Position numbers and translations under genes: made by a program. Shown one piece after another: positions 16,200 through 25,200 of a DNA stretch of 64,000 nt. This DNA comes from JBMNMS01 sp050953445 (lineage in GTDB: Bacteria > Bacillota > Clostridia > Peptostreptococcales > Anaerovoracaceae). Where the stretch lies: NCBI GenBank assembly GCA_050953445.1, contig JBMNMS010000001.1, positions 62,001 to 126,000 of the forward strand, written 5' to 3'. The notes under the pieces were generated by a model, which saw nothing but the letters and a program-made list of their open reading frames with translations, was not told where the DNA came from and searched no databases. Positions within the stretch are counted from its first letter, which is position 1. Each line of letters starts with the position of its first letter.

Positions 16200-16582
16200 T
16201 ACAAATCCCCCCTGACTATTACCCGTAGGGGTAAGTTGATACTTGGCTTATCCCCAAAAGCTTTTAGTGTAATGCTACCTGTTGCTTGACCTCCATCTTG
16301 AATGTTTGCCGATTGCAGCGCTTCAAGTTGTGCGGCAGTGATTGTAAGCGATGGCAAAACCTCATTTGCGCTCGTGGTTGTTACACCTGCCACAGGAACC
16401 GTTATAGAAAAAGGTGCAGATGAGCCTGTCCAGCTCGCCGCAGAAAGGGTAACCGATATTACTGATGAATAGATTTTCTTGACTTCGCTGTCTATGATGT
16501 CCATGTTGTAATTGATATCGGCTATGTCTACATAGTCTGTCAGCTCTGGCTTTTTTAGCCCTATAAAAGTTGTATATTTCAT
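16199..16582 (-). CDS. Phage tail-fibre-type protein
   Basis: 127 aa. The N terminus MKYTTFIGLKKPELTDYVDI followed by ADINYNMDIID is the typical opening of many phage tail and fibre proteins, in which the helix attaches the fibre. The rest is a beta-sandwich-like domain (SVTLSAASWTG, APFSITVPVAGVT) rich in Ser and Thr. ATG at 16582 follows GAGGAG. A role in host contact is inferred. Confidence 0.6.
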   Translation of the reverse strand: MKYTTFIGLKKPELTDYVDIADINYNMDIIDSEVKKIYSSVISVTLSAASWTGSSAPFSITVPVAGVTTTSANEVLPSLTITAAQLEALQSANIQDGGQATGSITLKAFGDKPSINLPLRVIVRGDL

Positions 16583-16594
16583 GGCTCCTCCTAT

Positions 16595-16837
16595 CTAAAA
16601 TGTGTAACTCTGTCCACAAATAAAGGCACCACTGTACAGCCTTGTCTCCCTGTGGTCGGGGTCTCTGTAGGTGAAGAAATCCTCCCATTTATGAGCTTTT
16701 ATCCCTTGCCATGTGAAGGTGGATATATCACCCCATTTATAGTCGTCAGATGTATATGCAGCTTCCACGCTCACCAAAAAGGTTTGTCCTACGGTTACGA
16801 TTTGAGGTGTGAGTGCCACGCTTACAATGTCTATCAT
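16595..16837 (-). CDS. Small phage protein, unknown
   Basis: 80 aa from the ATG at 16837, which overlaps the stop of the gene before as ATGA. The N-terminal half reads like an Ig or fibronectin strand (IVSVALTPQIVTVGQTFLVSVE). The C-terminal half is rich in Trp, Asp and Tyr (YKWGDISTFTWQGI, HKWEDFFTYRD). No known family seen. It belongs to the tail-tip gene block. Confidence 0.5.
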   Translation of the reverse strand: MIDIVSVALTPQIVTVGQTFLVSVEAAYTSDDYKWGDISTFTWQGIKAHKWEDFFTYRDPDHRETRLYSGAFICGQSYTF

Positions 16838-17511
16838 GGCAGCATACACCCCCCACTGATGGAAGTCGGTGAGCCGCAATACCGGAAGCTGTCCTCCATC
16901 CTGCCTATCATGTCATACATCTCTTGCAAGACCTTTTCTATGCTGTTTATCTTTTTATAGTCGGGTTTTTCCAAGCTATTTGGCAGTTCCGTTTCTTGGC
17001 TGTAATAGCGTTCTTCCAGCAGCTCGATGTTTGTCCTTATTCTTTCAATTTCTTCCGAATAGGGGAAGTCTGCCATCATCCAATCAGTTTTAAAGTTTGG
17101 ATTAGATATACCGTATCCATAAGAAAGCAGTTTCTCTGACAAGTATTTTGTGTCAATCTCCACACGGTTAATATCATCAGCGTTCCATGCCCCAATCAGG
17201 CCAGCAGCCCACTCTGTCCTTTCCTCCGGTGCCAAGCTATCCCATCCGCTTCCGATTATCCTTTTGTTTAGTGATTGTACCCTGTCTACGTCAGCTTGCG
17301 TTCTCCACCAGATAGGAGGTATCCATGATCCATCGACATAAGTCAAAGCCTTATATAGTCCGATGTTCCCATGGTCGTCATGCGCTTCAATCTCTACGTC
17401 ATAACTGTCTTTTTCTTCCGCTTCCGTTGTTGCTATGTATCGGGTAGGTTCCTCTTCGTGGTAAATTACAGGCTCACCGTCTACATAGCCAACAACCTTA
17501 TCAATTGCCAT
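16834..17511 (-). CDS. Phage tail-tip protein, unknown
   Basis: 225 aa. An N-terminal beta region with a partial Ig-like strand pattern (DVEIEAHDDHGNIGLYKALT, then DGSWIPPIWWRTQADVDRV) is followed by a mainly helical part and a long probable coiled coil at about residues 150-212. It contains no enzyme motif. It follows the disrupted Ig-domain gene by ten bases and shares the HDDHGN-type strand with it. Function unknown; a baseplate or fibre-linking part is likely. Confidence 0.5.
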   Translation of the reverse strand: MAIDKVVGYVDGEPVIYHEEEPTRYIATTEAEEKDSYDVEIEAHDDHGNIGLYKALTYVDGSWIPPIWWRTQADVDRVQSLNKRIIGSGWDSLAPEERTEWAAGLIGAWNADDINRVEIDTKYLSEKLLSYGYGISNPNFKTDWMMADFPYSEEIERIRTNIELLEERYYSQETELPNSLEKPDYKKINSIEKVLQEMYDMIGRMEDSFRYCGSPTSISGGCMLP

Positions 17512-18330
17512 ATAATCACCTCTACTCTATAACCGTACAACTTATGGTTATGTTTTCGCTTGCATTTACAGGGTTGGGGGTAACGCTGACACTGCTTATT
17601 GATGGCGATGATGTTTTTAACGACACTGACCGGGTTATCTCTGTATACTGGCCTGCTGCGTCCGTTGCCCTAACTTTAATAGTGTTGTTGCCATTAGCAA
17701 GCGTTATTGTCTTAGAAAAGCTGCCATCTCCCTGTACTGCAGCTGTCCCTTGGTCGACGTTGTTTAGTTTAACCGTCACTGTGACGGGCGAGCTTACCGC
17801 ATCATTGGTTGTGCCTGTAACATTGAGTGATGCTACGTTGGTTTTCAGATTGTCTACCGGAGCTGTCACATTTAATATTGGCGGTATGGTGTCAATGGCA
17901 AAGGTTGTTGACTTTTGAGTTGCTGTGTTGCCGTCATTGTCAGACACGTTTATCGTTACTGTGTGCTGTCCATCTGATAAGGCGGATGGCGGCGTGTATG
18001 TGCAATCATAGCCATTGGTAACCGCAGTACATACCATGCCGGATGATGAGCTGCCGACAGTAGCCCCACCATCTATTTTTAGAGCCAATGTGGACAGTTT
18101 AACGCCTGATCCGTTGACTTCATCTCGTAACGTAAATACTATCGGCTGTCTGTTGTTGCCTACAAAAGCTCCATTGGCCGGGGATGTTATAGTTATGACC
18201 GGCTTTGTGGTTTCTTTGACCGTCAGCCTTGCCGATGTGTCTGTCGCTGTATTTCCATGATCATCTGTGGCTTCTACTGTAAGCTGGTAATAGCCACCGG
18301 GCTGGTTGTAAGATGTTACCGACGGTGCGG

Positions 18331-18347
18331 TTATGGTTTTCTCGTAC
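18331..18347. repeat. 17-bp target-site duplication, left copy
   Basis: TTATGGTTTTCTCGTAC occurs directly before the left IS end and again directly after the right end at 19,966-19,982. Both copies belong to the split gene, so the duplication arose on insertion. Confidence 0.95.
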
Positions 18348-18445
18348 TGTCAATAACTTGTGAAAATGTCCCTTTTTGAGCATCAAATTAACTTATGAAA
18401 ATGTCCCTTTAGCAGCCCCGCAGAAATTTTTATCTTATTCGGTTG

Positions 18446-18532
18446 ACATGGAGCCTCCTATGCTGTGTTTTTAGGCGGTAGGGTGGTACCAGTACCGCCC
18501 GGCCAGGGGCCTACCACAGCATAGCTCCATGT
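18446..18532. repeat. Large inverted repeat inside the IS, 3' of the transposase
   Basis: ACATGGAG plus CTATGCTGTG (18,446-18,467, with a four-base bulge) pairs with CACAGCATAG plus CTCCATGT (18,515-18,532), an 18-bp stem. An inner GGCGGTA/TACCGCC stem lies at 18,474-18,499. The region is non-coding. It may protect the transposase from outside transcription or aid transposition; neither is shown. Confidence 0.7.
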
Positions 18533-18553
18533 AAACCGCGATCAAATTTTCTG

Positions 18554-19891
18554 CTAAACGGCTTCTTTGTCAAAGAAAAGTTCATATAAGAACTTCAATG
18601 ACAGTTCATAAGGTTCACTATGCCAGATTTCTTTCCATTTATCAGAACTATGAACAAGATGAGGTTGTACTACTTTTTTCACCTTGTGTCGGACGGTCAA
18701 GTTGGCATCTTTACGCTCTGGCTTTAAATATTGGATAGCTTCATATACTTGGTCTTTGTAACGAACCTTCATTCCAACTCTTGGCCCAAGCAAGACCTCG
18801 ATTTCTTTTCTGGCGGGTACAAGTGGGTAGCCTTGTGTATCAATTTTGAACAACCTGCCTTTGAAGGAGAAACAGCTTGAAGAATCTGTTTTTCGTTTCT
18901 TTTTAATGCATAAAATTGTGTCTACATCAATGTTGGACCTGAGAGGGACAAAGATAGATTTTCCTTCCGGTTCTACCGCAAATTTACGATTATGCCTTGC
19001 AAGGTACTCCTCTCTAAGAAAGCGGTTCGCTTCCTCAATTGTCTTTATACCTTTTCTTGCAAACTCAACCGGCAGCCGACTTTGTAATGTATCCCAAAGC
19101 CGCTCTATTCGCCCTTTTGCCCAAGATGTTCTTGCAAAGATGATATCCGTCCCCATATCGTGCATAGCTCGTCCAAATTGGGTTAGATTCACGATCTTGC
19201 CCGCGATGACTTCTTCGACCGTTAATCTGTCTGACTTGGGTGAACGGAATATTGTATGACGATCTGAATAAATTGACTGAGGCACCCCATGGCTCAAAAT
19301 GCATTGGCGCATGGTTTCAAAATATCCGTTTAAGCACTCATTTTCACAAATGTAAAGCCCCACTACATTACCAGTAGCATCATCAATGGCTCCATGCAAG
19401 GCGAGCATCCTGCCATCTCTGAACCAGTTATAAGGCGTGGCATCGATTTGAATCAACTCGCCCGGGCAGTCACGGCGCTTGCGACGGCTCCGGCGACGTT
19501 TTGATTTTTTTGATTTGGGGCTTTTATTTCCTGCGGATTTCAGTATACTTGAAAGTGCGGTATATGATATACGAATATCATAATCCTCAGCGAGGGCTTC
19601 TTGGAAGTGAAGGAAATTGACGCTTTCATACTGGGGCAAAACGTATGTTTTAAGTATCTTTTCCTTCACCTCGCTGGATACGGCATGAGAGGGCTTTCTG
19701 TTTGTATTTTTGTGGATCAGAAACGTCCCACCTTGTGTAATCAGTCCTTTCTTTAGGCGTGAAATCTGACGTTCTGAAAGGGAAAGCAGCTCCGATGCTC
19801 TCTTGCGATCGATGTTACCATCTATGTAGGCATTCATCACTTTTAATCGTTTAAGCTGGTTTTGAGTCAATGTAATTCTTCCTTCTTTCAT
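18554..19891 (-). CDS. IS transposase, DDE type with HTH
   Basis: 445-aa transposase of the IS1202/ISNCY type. An N-terminal helix-turn-helix lies at about residues 10-50 (LSLSERQISRLKKG), then a very basic stretch (KSKKSKRRRSRRKRRD near 125). The rve-type catalytic core has the three acidic residues at QIDATPYNWF (D), IYSDRHTIF (D) and WAKGRIERLWD (E). The C-terminal domain ends without frameshift. The ATG at 19891 lies just inside the right IS end. Probably active unless the ends are defective. Confidence 0.93.
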   Translation of the reverse strand: MKEGRITLTQNQLKRLKVMNAYIDGNIDRKRASELLSLSERQISRLKKGLITQGGTFLIHKNTNRKPSHAVSSEVKEKILKTYVLPQYESVNFLHFQEALAEDYDIRISYTALSSILKSAGNKSPKSKKSKRRRSRRKRRDCPGELIQIDATPYNWFRDGRMLALHGAIDDATGNVVGLYICENECLNGYFETMRQCILSHGVPQSIYSDRHTIFRSPKSDRLTVEEVIAGKIVNLTQFGRAMHDMGTDIIFARTSWAKGRIERLWDTLQSRLPVEFARKGIKTIEEANRFLREEYLARHNRKFAVEPEGKSIFVPLRSNIDVDTILCIKKKRKTDSSSCFSFKGRLFKIDTQGYPLVPARKEIEVLLGPRVGMKVRYKDQVYEAIQYLKPERKDANLTVRHKVKKVVQPHLVHSSDKWKEIWHSEPYELSLKFLYELFFDKEAV

Positions 19892-19965
19892 GTTTCATAT
19901 TCTATTTCAAAAAGGGACATTATCCCAAGTGAATTATATAGTGACATTATCATAAGTTAACCACA

Positions 19966-19982
19966 TTATGGTTTTCTCGTAC
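19966..19982. repeat. 17-bp target-site duplication, right copy
   Basis: Identical to 18,331-18,347 and directly next to the right IS end; see the IS entry. Confidence 0.95.
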
Positions 19983-20055
19983 TTGCCCGACACGCTGTTG
20001 TATGTTAGCGTATGCCATGTACCGTTTATTTGTACTCTTACTTGCTGGACTGCCA

Positions 20056-21819
20056 TTATGTTACCCCCTTAGTTTCTGCTGTTAAAACACCGTCCACAAA
20101 ATGATATTGCTGTTTTTCTACATATACTGCTTTATTTTCCCCATAAGAATCGGCAACTGTAATAACATCCAATATTTCCATGCAAGGATTTCCTCTTTCT
20201 TGCATGGAATATCGGAGACGTCTTTGTAAGTTGCTCAAAACCCACTCGCCCCATACAACTGCATTATCTGATCTTACAAGCTGATTTTCCGCAGCGTACA
20301 CATATTCATCTTCGTCATCTTGACCACCTGATACTTTGTGTACCGATTCTGCAAGGGATAAGCGATATCCTTGTATTTTTATCGTTACAGTACCCATCCC
20401 TGATATTGTAAGTCTGCATGAGTATAGGTAATATTCCGCTGCTATAAGTGTCCCGTTTGTTATCGTTGCGCTGGGAGATGATACTGCATCGTAATCAATC
20501 CATATAGTATCGATACCCATAATCTCCATCTCCGCGTTATATACCTCTGATTTGCTCGGTGGATAGCTACCGTCATTCCGGTAGTTAAACCCTTTACACT
20601 CCACAGTGTTGTAGTAGTCCGTTGCTATCACATTGGCCGGATGATACATATCGCGCATCCGTACTTCCCCGATGGGGATATAGTCAGGCAAGTCGGTGAC
20701 TACCAACTCATTATCCCTACTTATATAACATACTGCCATTGCCGCTTGCGCTGCCATTCTTACGGCTTCCCTTGGTGATACAACTGGGATATTCCATCCA
20801 ATCACCCTGTCTCCAACACCTTCTCTAATATCTAATGTTAGTCTGGCATCGCTTTCCTCCATAATTTCTGTTAGGATTTCTGATAACGTTCCTGTTATGT
20901 TCTTGCCTTTTCTGTATTTGCCCTTGTTTAATCCCATAACTTTATCGTTTGCGGTTATCTGTGCTGTCAGCGAATCATCCGCAGTGGCAGAGCTTGTATA
21001 GAAAAATGTACCTGCTTTCACATATTCAACATCATCGAAATTGCTGCCCACCCCCATTTCATAAGTTATTTTTTGCCCCTGTTGGAGATATTGGTAAACT
21101 CCGGTAGGATTGATTAAGTTGTATCTATGATCCTGATTGTTGATCGTCATTGTAACCTCGCCCGACGGGAAAGATTCCCCTATCAAGTCTGATTCGTATG
21201 TCAGGTGAACATCAAGCATATTTCCATATTCCCTACCATAACGATAAATGACTCCAAAGACAAATTCTGTAAGTCTAATCCTTCTAAAAGGTATCGATGT
21301 TTTTAAAAATGTAATCCTTATTGCGCTATAATCTGGTGTCGGCATATCAACAACACACACCACACTCTTATTCCCTCTTACCTGTAAGGTTTTTATAGGC
21401 ATTCCAGTCGTATCATATGCAGTAACATCAAAATCCTTAGCATAATTCCTTGATTTGTTATCAAAGCATACCGTAAAACCAAAAGAAGAGTGCTTTTGAG
21501 CAAAAGTAAACTCCACTATATCTGAAAGGCTTCCGTCCCCATCTGATAGCTGTTCGGAGATATATCCAACTTGCCCGTTATCATCACTTGGCAAATCAAA
21601 AGACCCATCAAGCACAAGAATATTGTGCTCAAAGGATGCGAGCTTTCTATCCATCTCCCAAAAACCGTCATATGTCTGCTCAGCTTTTGATACTTCCGAC
21701 TCTCCTGTCACCACTACTATTACATCGTCCGCTGCAGTAGTATCTATCATCTCAAATGTTGCCCGTATGTCACATACCCGATATGGAGCGTATGGATCAT
21801 GCATTATCCCTCCTCGCAT
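20056..21819 (-). CDS. Phage tail-tip (minor structural, Tal-like) protein
   Basis: 587 aa from ATG 21819, which follows GAGGTTTGAGACG; the frame is open further upstream, but that part overlaps the distal tail gene. It is the next large gene after the distal tail protein, the place of the tail-associated lysin/hub in siphoviruses. It is beta-rich, with stretches such as FGFTVCFDNKSRNYAKDF and FPSGEVTMTINNQDHRYNLI, and PVVSPREAVRMAAQAAMAVC in the middle. No lysin motif is visible, so a structural hub is more likely than an enzyme. Confidence 0.7.
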   Translation of the reverse strand: MRGGIMHDPYAPYRVCDIRATFEMIDTTAADDVIVVVTGESEVSKAEQTYDGFWEMDRKLASFEHNILVLDGSFDLPSDDNGQVGYISEQLSDGDGSLSDIVEFTFAQKHSSFGFTVCFDNKSRNYAKDFDVTAYDTTGMPIKTLQVRGNKSVVCVVDMPTPDYSAIRITFLKTSIPFRRIRLTEFVFGVIYRYGREYGNMLDVHLTYESDLIGESFPSGEVTMTINNQDHRYNLINPTGVYQYLQQGQKITYEMGVGSNFDDVEYVKAGTFFYTSSATADDSLTAQITANDKVMGLNKGKYRKGKNITGTLSEILTEIMEESDARLTLDIREGVGDRVIGWNIPVVSPREAVRMAAQAAMAVCYISRDNELVVTDLPDYIPIGEVRMRDMYHPANVIATDYYNTVECKGFNYRNDGSYPPSKSEVYNAEMEIMGIDTIWIDYDAVSSPSATITNGTLIAAEYYLYSCRLTISGMGTVTIKIQGYRLSLAESVHKVSGGQDDEDEYVYAAENQLVRSDNAVVWGEWVLSNLQRRLRYSMQERGNPCMEILDVITVADSYGENKAVYVEKQQYHFVDGVLTAETKGVT

Positions 21820-21823
21820 CGTC

Positions 21824-22204
21824 TCAAACCTCCTCAAGCGTAAAAACAATTTCAGCCCACATTGGAGATGGCGGTTTTGTTCCAAAGTCCCATTCCCTTA
21901 TTATCGGGCGTGGCTTTACAGTGCAGTGAAAATTCGCCGTTACAGGCGAGTTTGTGTCGGGGGGAACAAATTGCACAGGGAAAGAGTCCTTTCTTAGTAT
22001 TGGAATAAGTTCTTTCAACACCTCGTCCCTTAAGTAATCGAAATCGCATTCGATTACCCATTTTTGATACTTTACCTCCGTTACCATTGTGCCGTCTGAC
22101 ATTCTTATATTTTGCTCTTCTATTCCGAGGTGAGGAATAACATGCCTTTCCCTCCACAGTTTTAACCCATCTATGGTTATCCCACCAGCTTTTAGGCTCA
22201 TCAT
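21824..22204 (-). CDS. Distal tail (Dit-like) protein
   Basis: 126 aa between the tape-measure gene and the tail-tip gene, the usual Dit position. It starts MMSLKAGGITIDGLKLW and contains YQKWVIECDFDYL and WAEIVFTLEEV, compatible with the short N-terminal Dit barrel that joins tube and baseplate. Its start overlaps the tape-measure stop by four bases. It is shorter than classic Dit proteins, so the name rests mainly on position and size. Confidence 0.6.
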   Translation of the reverse strand: MMSLKAGGITIDGLKLWRERHVIPHLGIEEQNIRMSDGTMVTEVKYQKWVIECDFDYLRDEVLKELIPILRKDSFPVQFVPPDTNSPVTANFHCTVKPRPIIREWDFGTKPPSPMWAEIVFTLEEV

Positions 22205-25200
22205 TCACCCCTCCTGATCTTTTCATTTTTCGCATGATCGTACGCTGCAAGCGCTATTTGCTTTCCGTCAAGATATATAGGTATCTGGACAGTCATGCTT
22301 CCCCCACCACCCTCACTCATTTGCATAGTAGCTAAGGCGTTTATTAGACCTGTTATCTGGCTCATGGATTCGGATTGTCTACGCTGATCTATGCGGCTCA
22401 CTGAATATGCAAGGCTTTCTTTCATCTCAGCAGCCCTTGCTAATGCCAGCGCCGCCGATTCAACGGCGCCATATTCATCCATGATTCCAAGCGCTATAGA
22501 GTCTCCATAGTTTTGCCCTATGCTTCTACCAACCTTAGAGGGGCTCCTTATTTCAAGTCCCGCCTTTGTGCTTGCGCTGGCCGCTTTTGCCAATCTTTTA
22601 GCTACAGCTATAAGTGCGCTTTCCCTTGATAGCATCCCTTCAATCATGGCGTTGACAAGATTTGTTCCAGATTCCCGCATGTCATCTCTGACCTCATCTA
22701 CTTCGTCAGGCAGTTTAGACAAAAATTCACTGTCCAAAGTTTCAAGCTCCGATTTGTAAAAGTTTGTGGCTATCGCTCTTGATGTTTCTTGCAGCTCCTC
22801 CCATGTGGCTATGTATTTGGCAATTTCTTCTTCTGTCATGCCGATAAGCGCGCGAGTGTATCTTAACGCATCATCGGGGTTCATGTTTTTAATTTCTTCA
22901 AGTAGCCCTGTGGGCAATTTTTTCTCTGCCAGCTTGTCCATCTGTATGCTAAGCTGCGAGAGTTTTTTAACATCCTTTTCAAGATTTGTTAGGTTAAAGA
23001 TTTCTTTTCCGGATTTTGTTGTTGTGATGGAAAACAAATCTGCTCTTGCTAAATTGCTTGCATAGCTATCAATGCTTCTTTGTACACCTTCAACATCTTT
23101 TTGGTATTGCTCAATTATTTTCTTTTTCTCGCTCAAGGTTTGCTGTTCAAGTCTGATTTCTTCCTCACGCAGTTTTCGTTCCTTATCGAGTTGTTTGTAA
23201 TTCCAGTCTTCGTTGAGCTTAGTGATTTCCTCTTGTATTTTTGTTTGCTCGCTTTTTTTTGCTTTTACTTTTTTTGCGGTAAGCTCTTTTACTTTCTTTT
23301 GGTATTCCTTTAATTCCTTATCAGCAGCTTCCTTCTCTGCTTTTATGCGCATCCCTTCCAGTTCGTTAGCAAGTCTTTTTTCTTCCTTTACAAGAATGTC
23401 ACTAACTTTTTCGGCTATAAGCTTAGTATCGCTATTTATCCTCTTGTTTAGACCTCTAAGCATAGCCTTGGCCAAGTCCTCACCCGATATCTGGATCTTT
23501 TCCTCTTGCCTTTTGAGACCTATAGCGAAACCCTTGCCAACATAGTCGGCCGCCTTCATGGCTACCCGTGATGGCGATTTAATTCCAAGCTCCGAATGGA
23601 GCCCATATTTAGCCGCCTTTCCTAAGGATCTGCCGGCCGCTTCTGCAGCTGGTGCTTGAGCCTTAAGGTTGGAAGAAAAGGTTGAGCCTGCATTTGTTCC
23701 GGCTTCCCCATAACTTGTTTCTGTTCCACTAAGGTTCTTTTCTTGGGCTGCCTTGGAGTCGTTCAGAGTGTTTTCGACCTGCTTGATTGATCTTCCCAAG
23801 CTCTCTCTGTGCTCCACAAGGGCTCTATCTTGTTGAGTCTTATATCTGTCGCCCGAAGCCATAAGCTCGGCATATTTCTGATCAGTCTCCTTTTTAGCAT
23901 TCTCGAGCCCCTCTTTTATCAGCTTGAGCTGACCTTGTGAAGCTTCTTCTATCGCCTTCAAGTTCTCTGTTTTGTACTTCTCGGCGTTGGAAACCAAATC
24001 TTCGTACAAAGCGGAATTTGTCTCCTTAAAAATTTCGGCATAAGCTATCTGCTTTTCGTAGTTTTCATATATGCTTTTTGTTGCATCCTCGTTGGTCCTT
24101 TTTACCTCTTCCAAACGTTCATTCGCCTTTTCGATTGTCATTTTTGTCTTTTCATCTTCAAGGCGAGATGTAAGTGCTTTTTGTTCCACTTGGTTGTCTG
24201 TTATGACTTGCAACTGCGACGCTTGCATTTGCGCAGTCAGCTCGTTAATGCGAGCAAACCCCTCTTCGGTCAATCGACCGTTCTCGTCCATCTGGGTCCG
24301 GAAGATGTTTGTGATTTCTTTTTGTATACTATCAACCTTTTCTTTTTGCTGGTTGCCATGCATCGCCATAGCAGTAAGGATGCGCGTCTCTTCTTCGTCT
24401 ATTACATCATCAGACAAAAAGATCTCCATGTAGGCTTCTTGAGCCCCCGACACTGTATCGTCTATGCTCTTCTTTATGCCTTCGCTCATAGCCGCAAAAC
24501 GCTCTACAAAGCTATTTGCCGCTGCTCCTCCTTCTTCTTGCATGATGGCAATATCTGCAAGAAGTAAATTTTTTTGCTTCGTGAAAGCTTCCATGACCTG
24601 TTTTGATGACTCAGATATTTGCTTGTGTGCATTGCTTATGGCATCAGCCACTATCTGTTCCCTATCAGCTACGGTATATATAGACCTTGTTTCTTCTTCC
24701 CACTTCTTATACTCATGGTATAGCATGCCTATCAAGACACCCGCCGCAGCTATCATCGGGGCAACAGTAGATAAAGTCCTACCCAATCCGCCTATCGTAG
24801 TCCCTGCTGCATATGTGGTGCTGCTAACCTTAGTGAATGCCGACGCCATCGCCGATGCAACAGTTGTGTTTTCCATCAAGGCCTTTGAAACTTTGCTAAA
24901 ACCTTTCATGAGGTCGCCTGTAAGACTTACCGCTTTGCCGCCTATCTTTAAGACAGGACCTGCTGCTGCAGTCAACAGTATGATGTTTCCAACCATTTTT
25001 AGCTGTTTTTCATCTGCTTTGCCGAGCCATTCAGAAAAACCTTTAAGGCCATCGCTCATTTTCTTTAGTGTAGGGCCAGCCGACAAGCTGACCGCTTTGA
25101 AGACTTTAGGCAGAGCATCTAAAGATCCCGAAAAAGAGTTGATTAGATTGATGAGCTCAGGGTATGCTTCTTCTGCGTTCCACATTTCGATGGACATGTT

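Larger units (their letters stand above)
18348..19965 (-). mobile_element. IS1202-like (ISNCY group) insertion sequence, 1,618 bp
   Basis: The ends are related inverted repeats: TGTCAATAACTTGTGAAAAT on the left, and TGTGGTTAACTTATGATAAT read inward from the right. Each end carries a second subterminal copy of the same AACTTATGAAAATGTCCC-like word about 35 bases inward. It encodes one transposase and is flanked by a 17-bp duplication. The long target duplication agrees with the IS1202-related families as I recall them. The ends are imperfect but the element looks complete. Confidence 0.93.
17522..20056 (-). pseudogene. Ig-like-domain tail protein split by an insertion sequence
   Basis: Reading leftward from ATG 20056 the protein starts MAVQQVRVQINGTWHTLTYN and runs to the IS at 19,982. 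The same frame resumes at 18,347 and stops at 17,522. Removing the IS and one 17-bp target copy restores a 900-bp frame of 299 residues. The product would hold about three bacterial Ig-like domains: YYQLTVEATDDHGNTA, PVITITSPANGAFV and HTVTINVSDNDGNTATQ. ATG 20056 overlaps the stop of the upstream tail gene as TAATG. The gene is broken now; it was probably an adhesive tail-tip protein. Confidence 0.9.

Noticed and set aside
17505..18260. Rightward frames opposite the Ig-domain gene
   Set aside because: Shadow frames; the leftward Ig-like protein is clearly the coding one and is restored by removing the IS.
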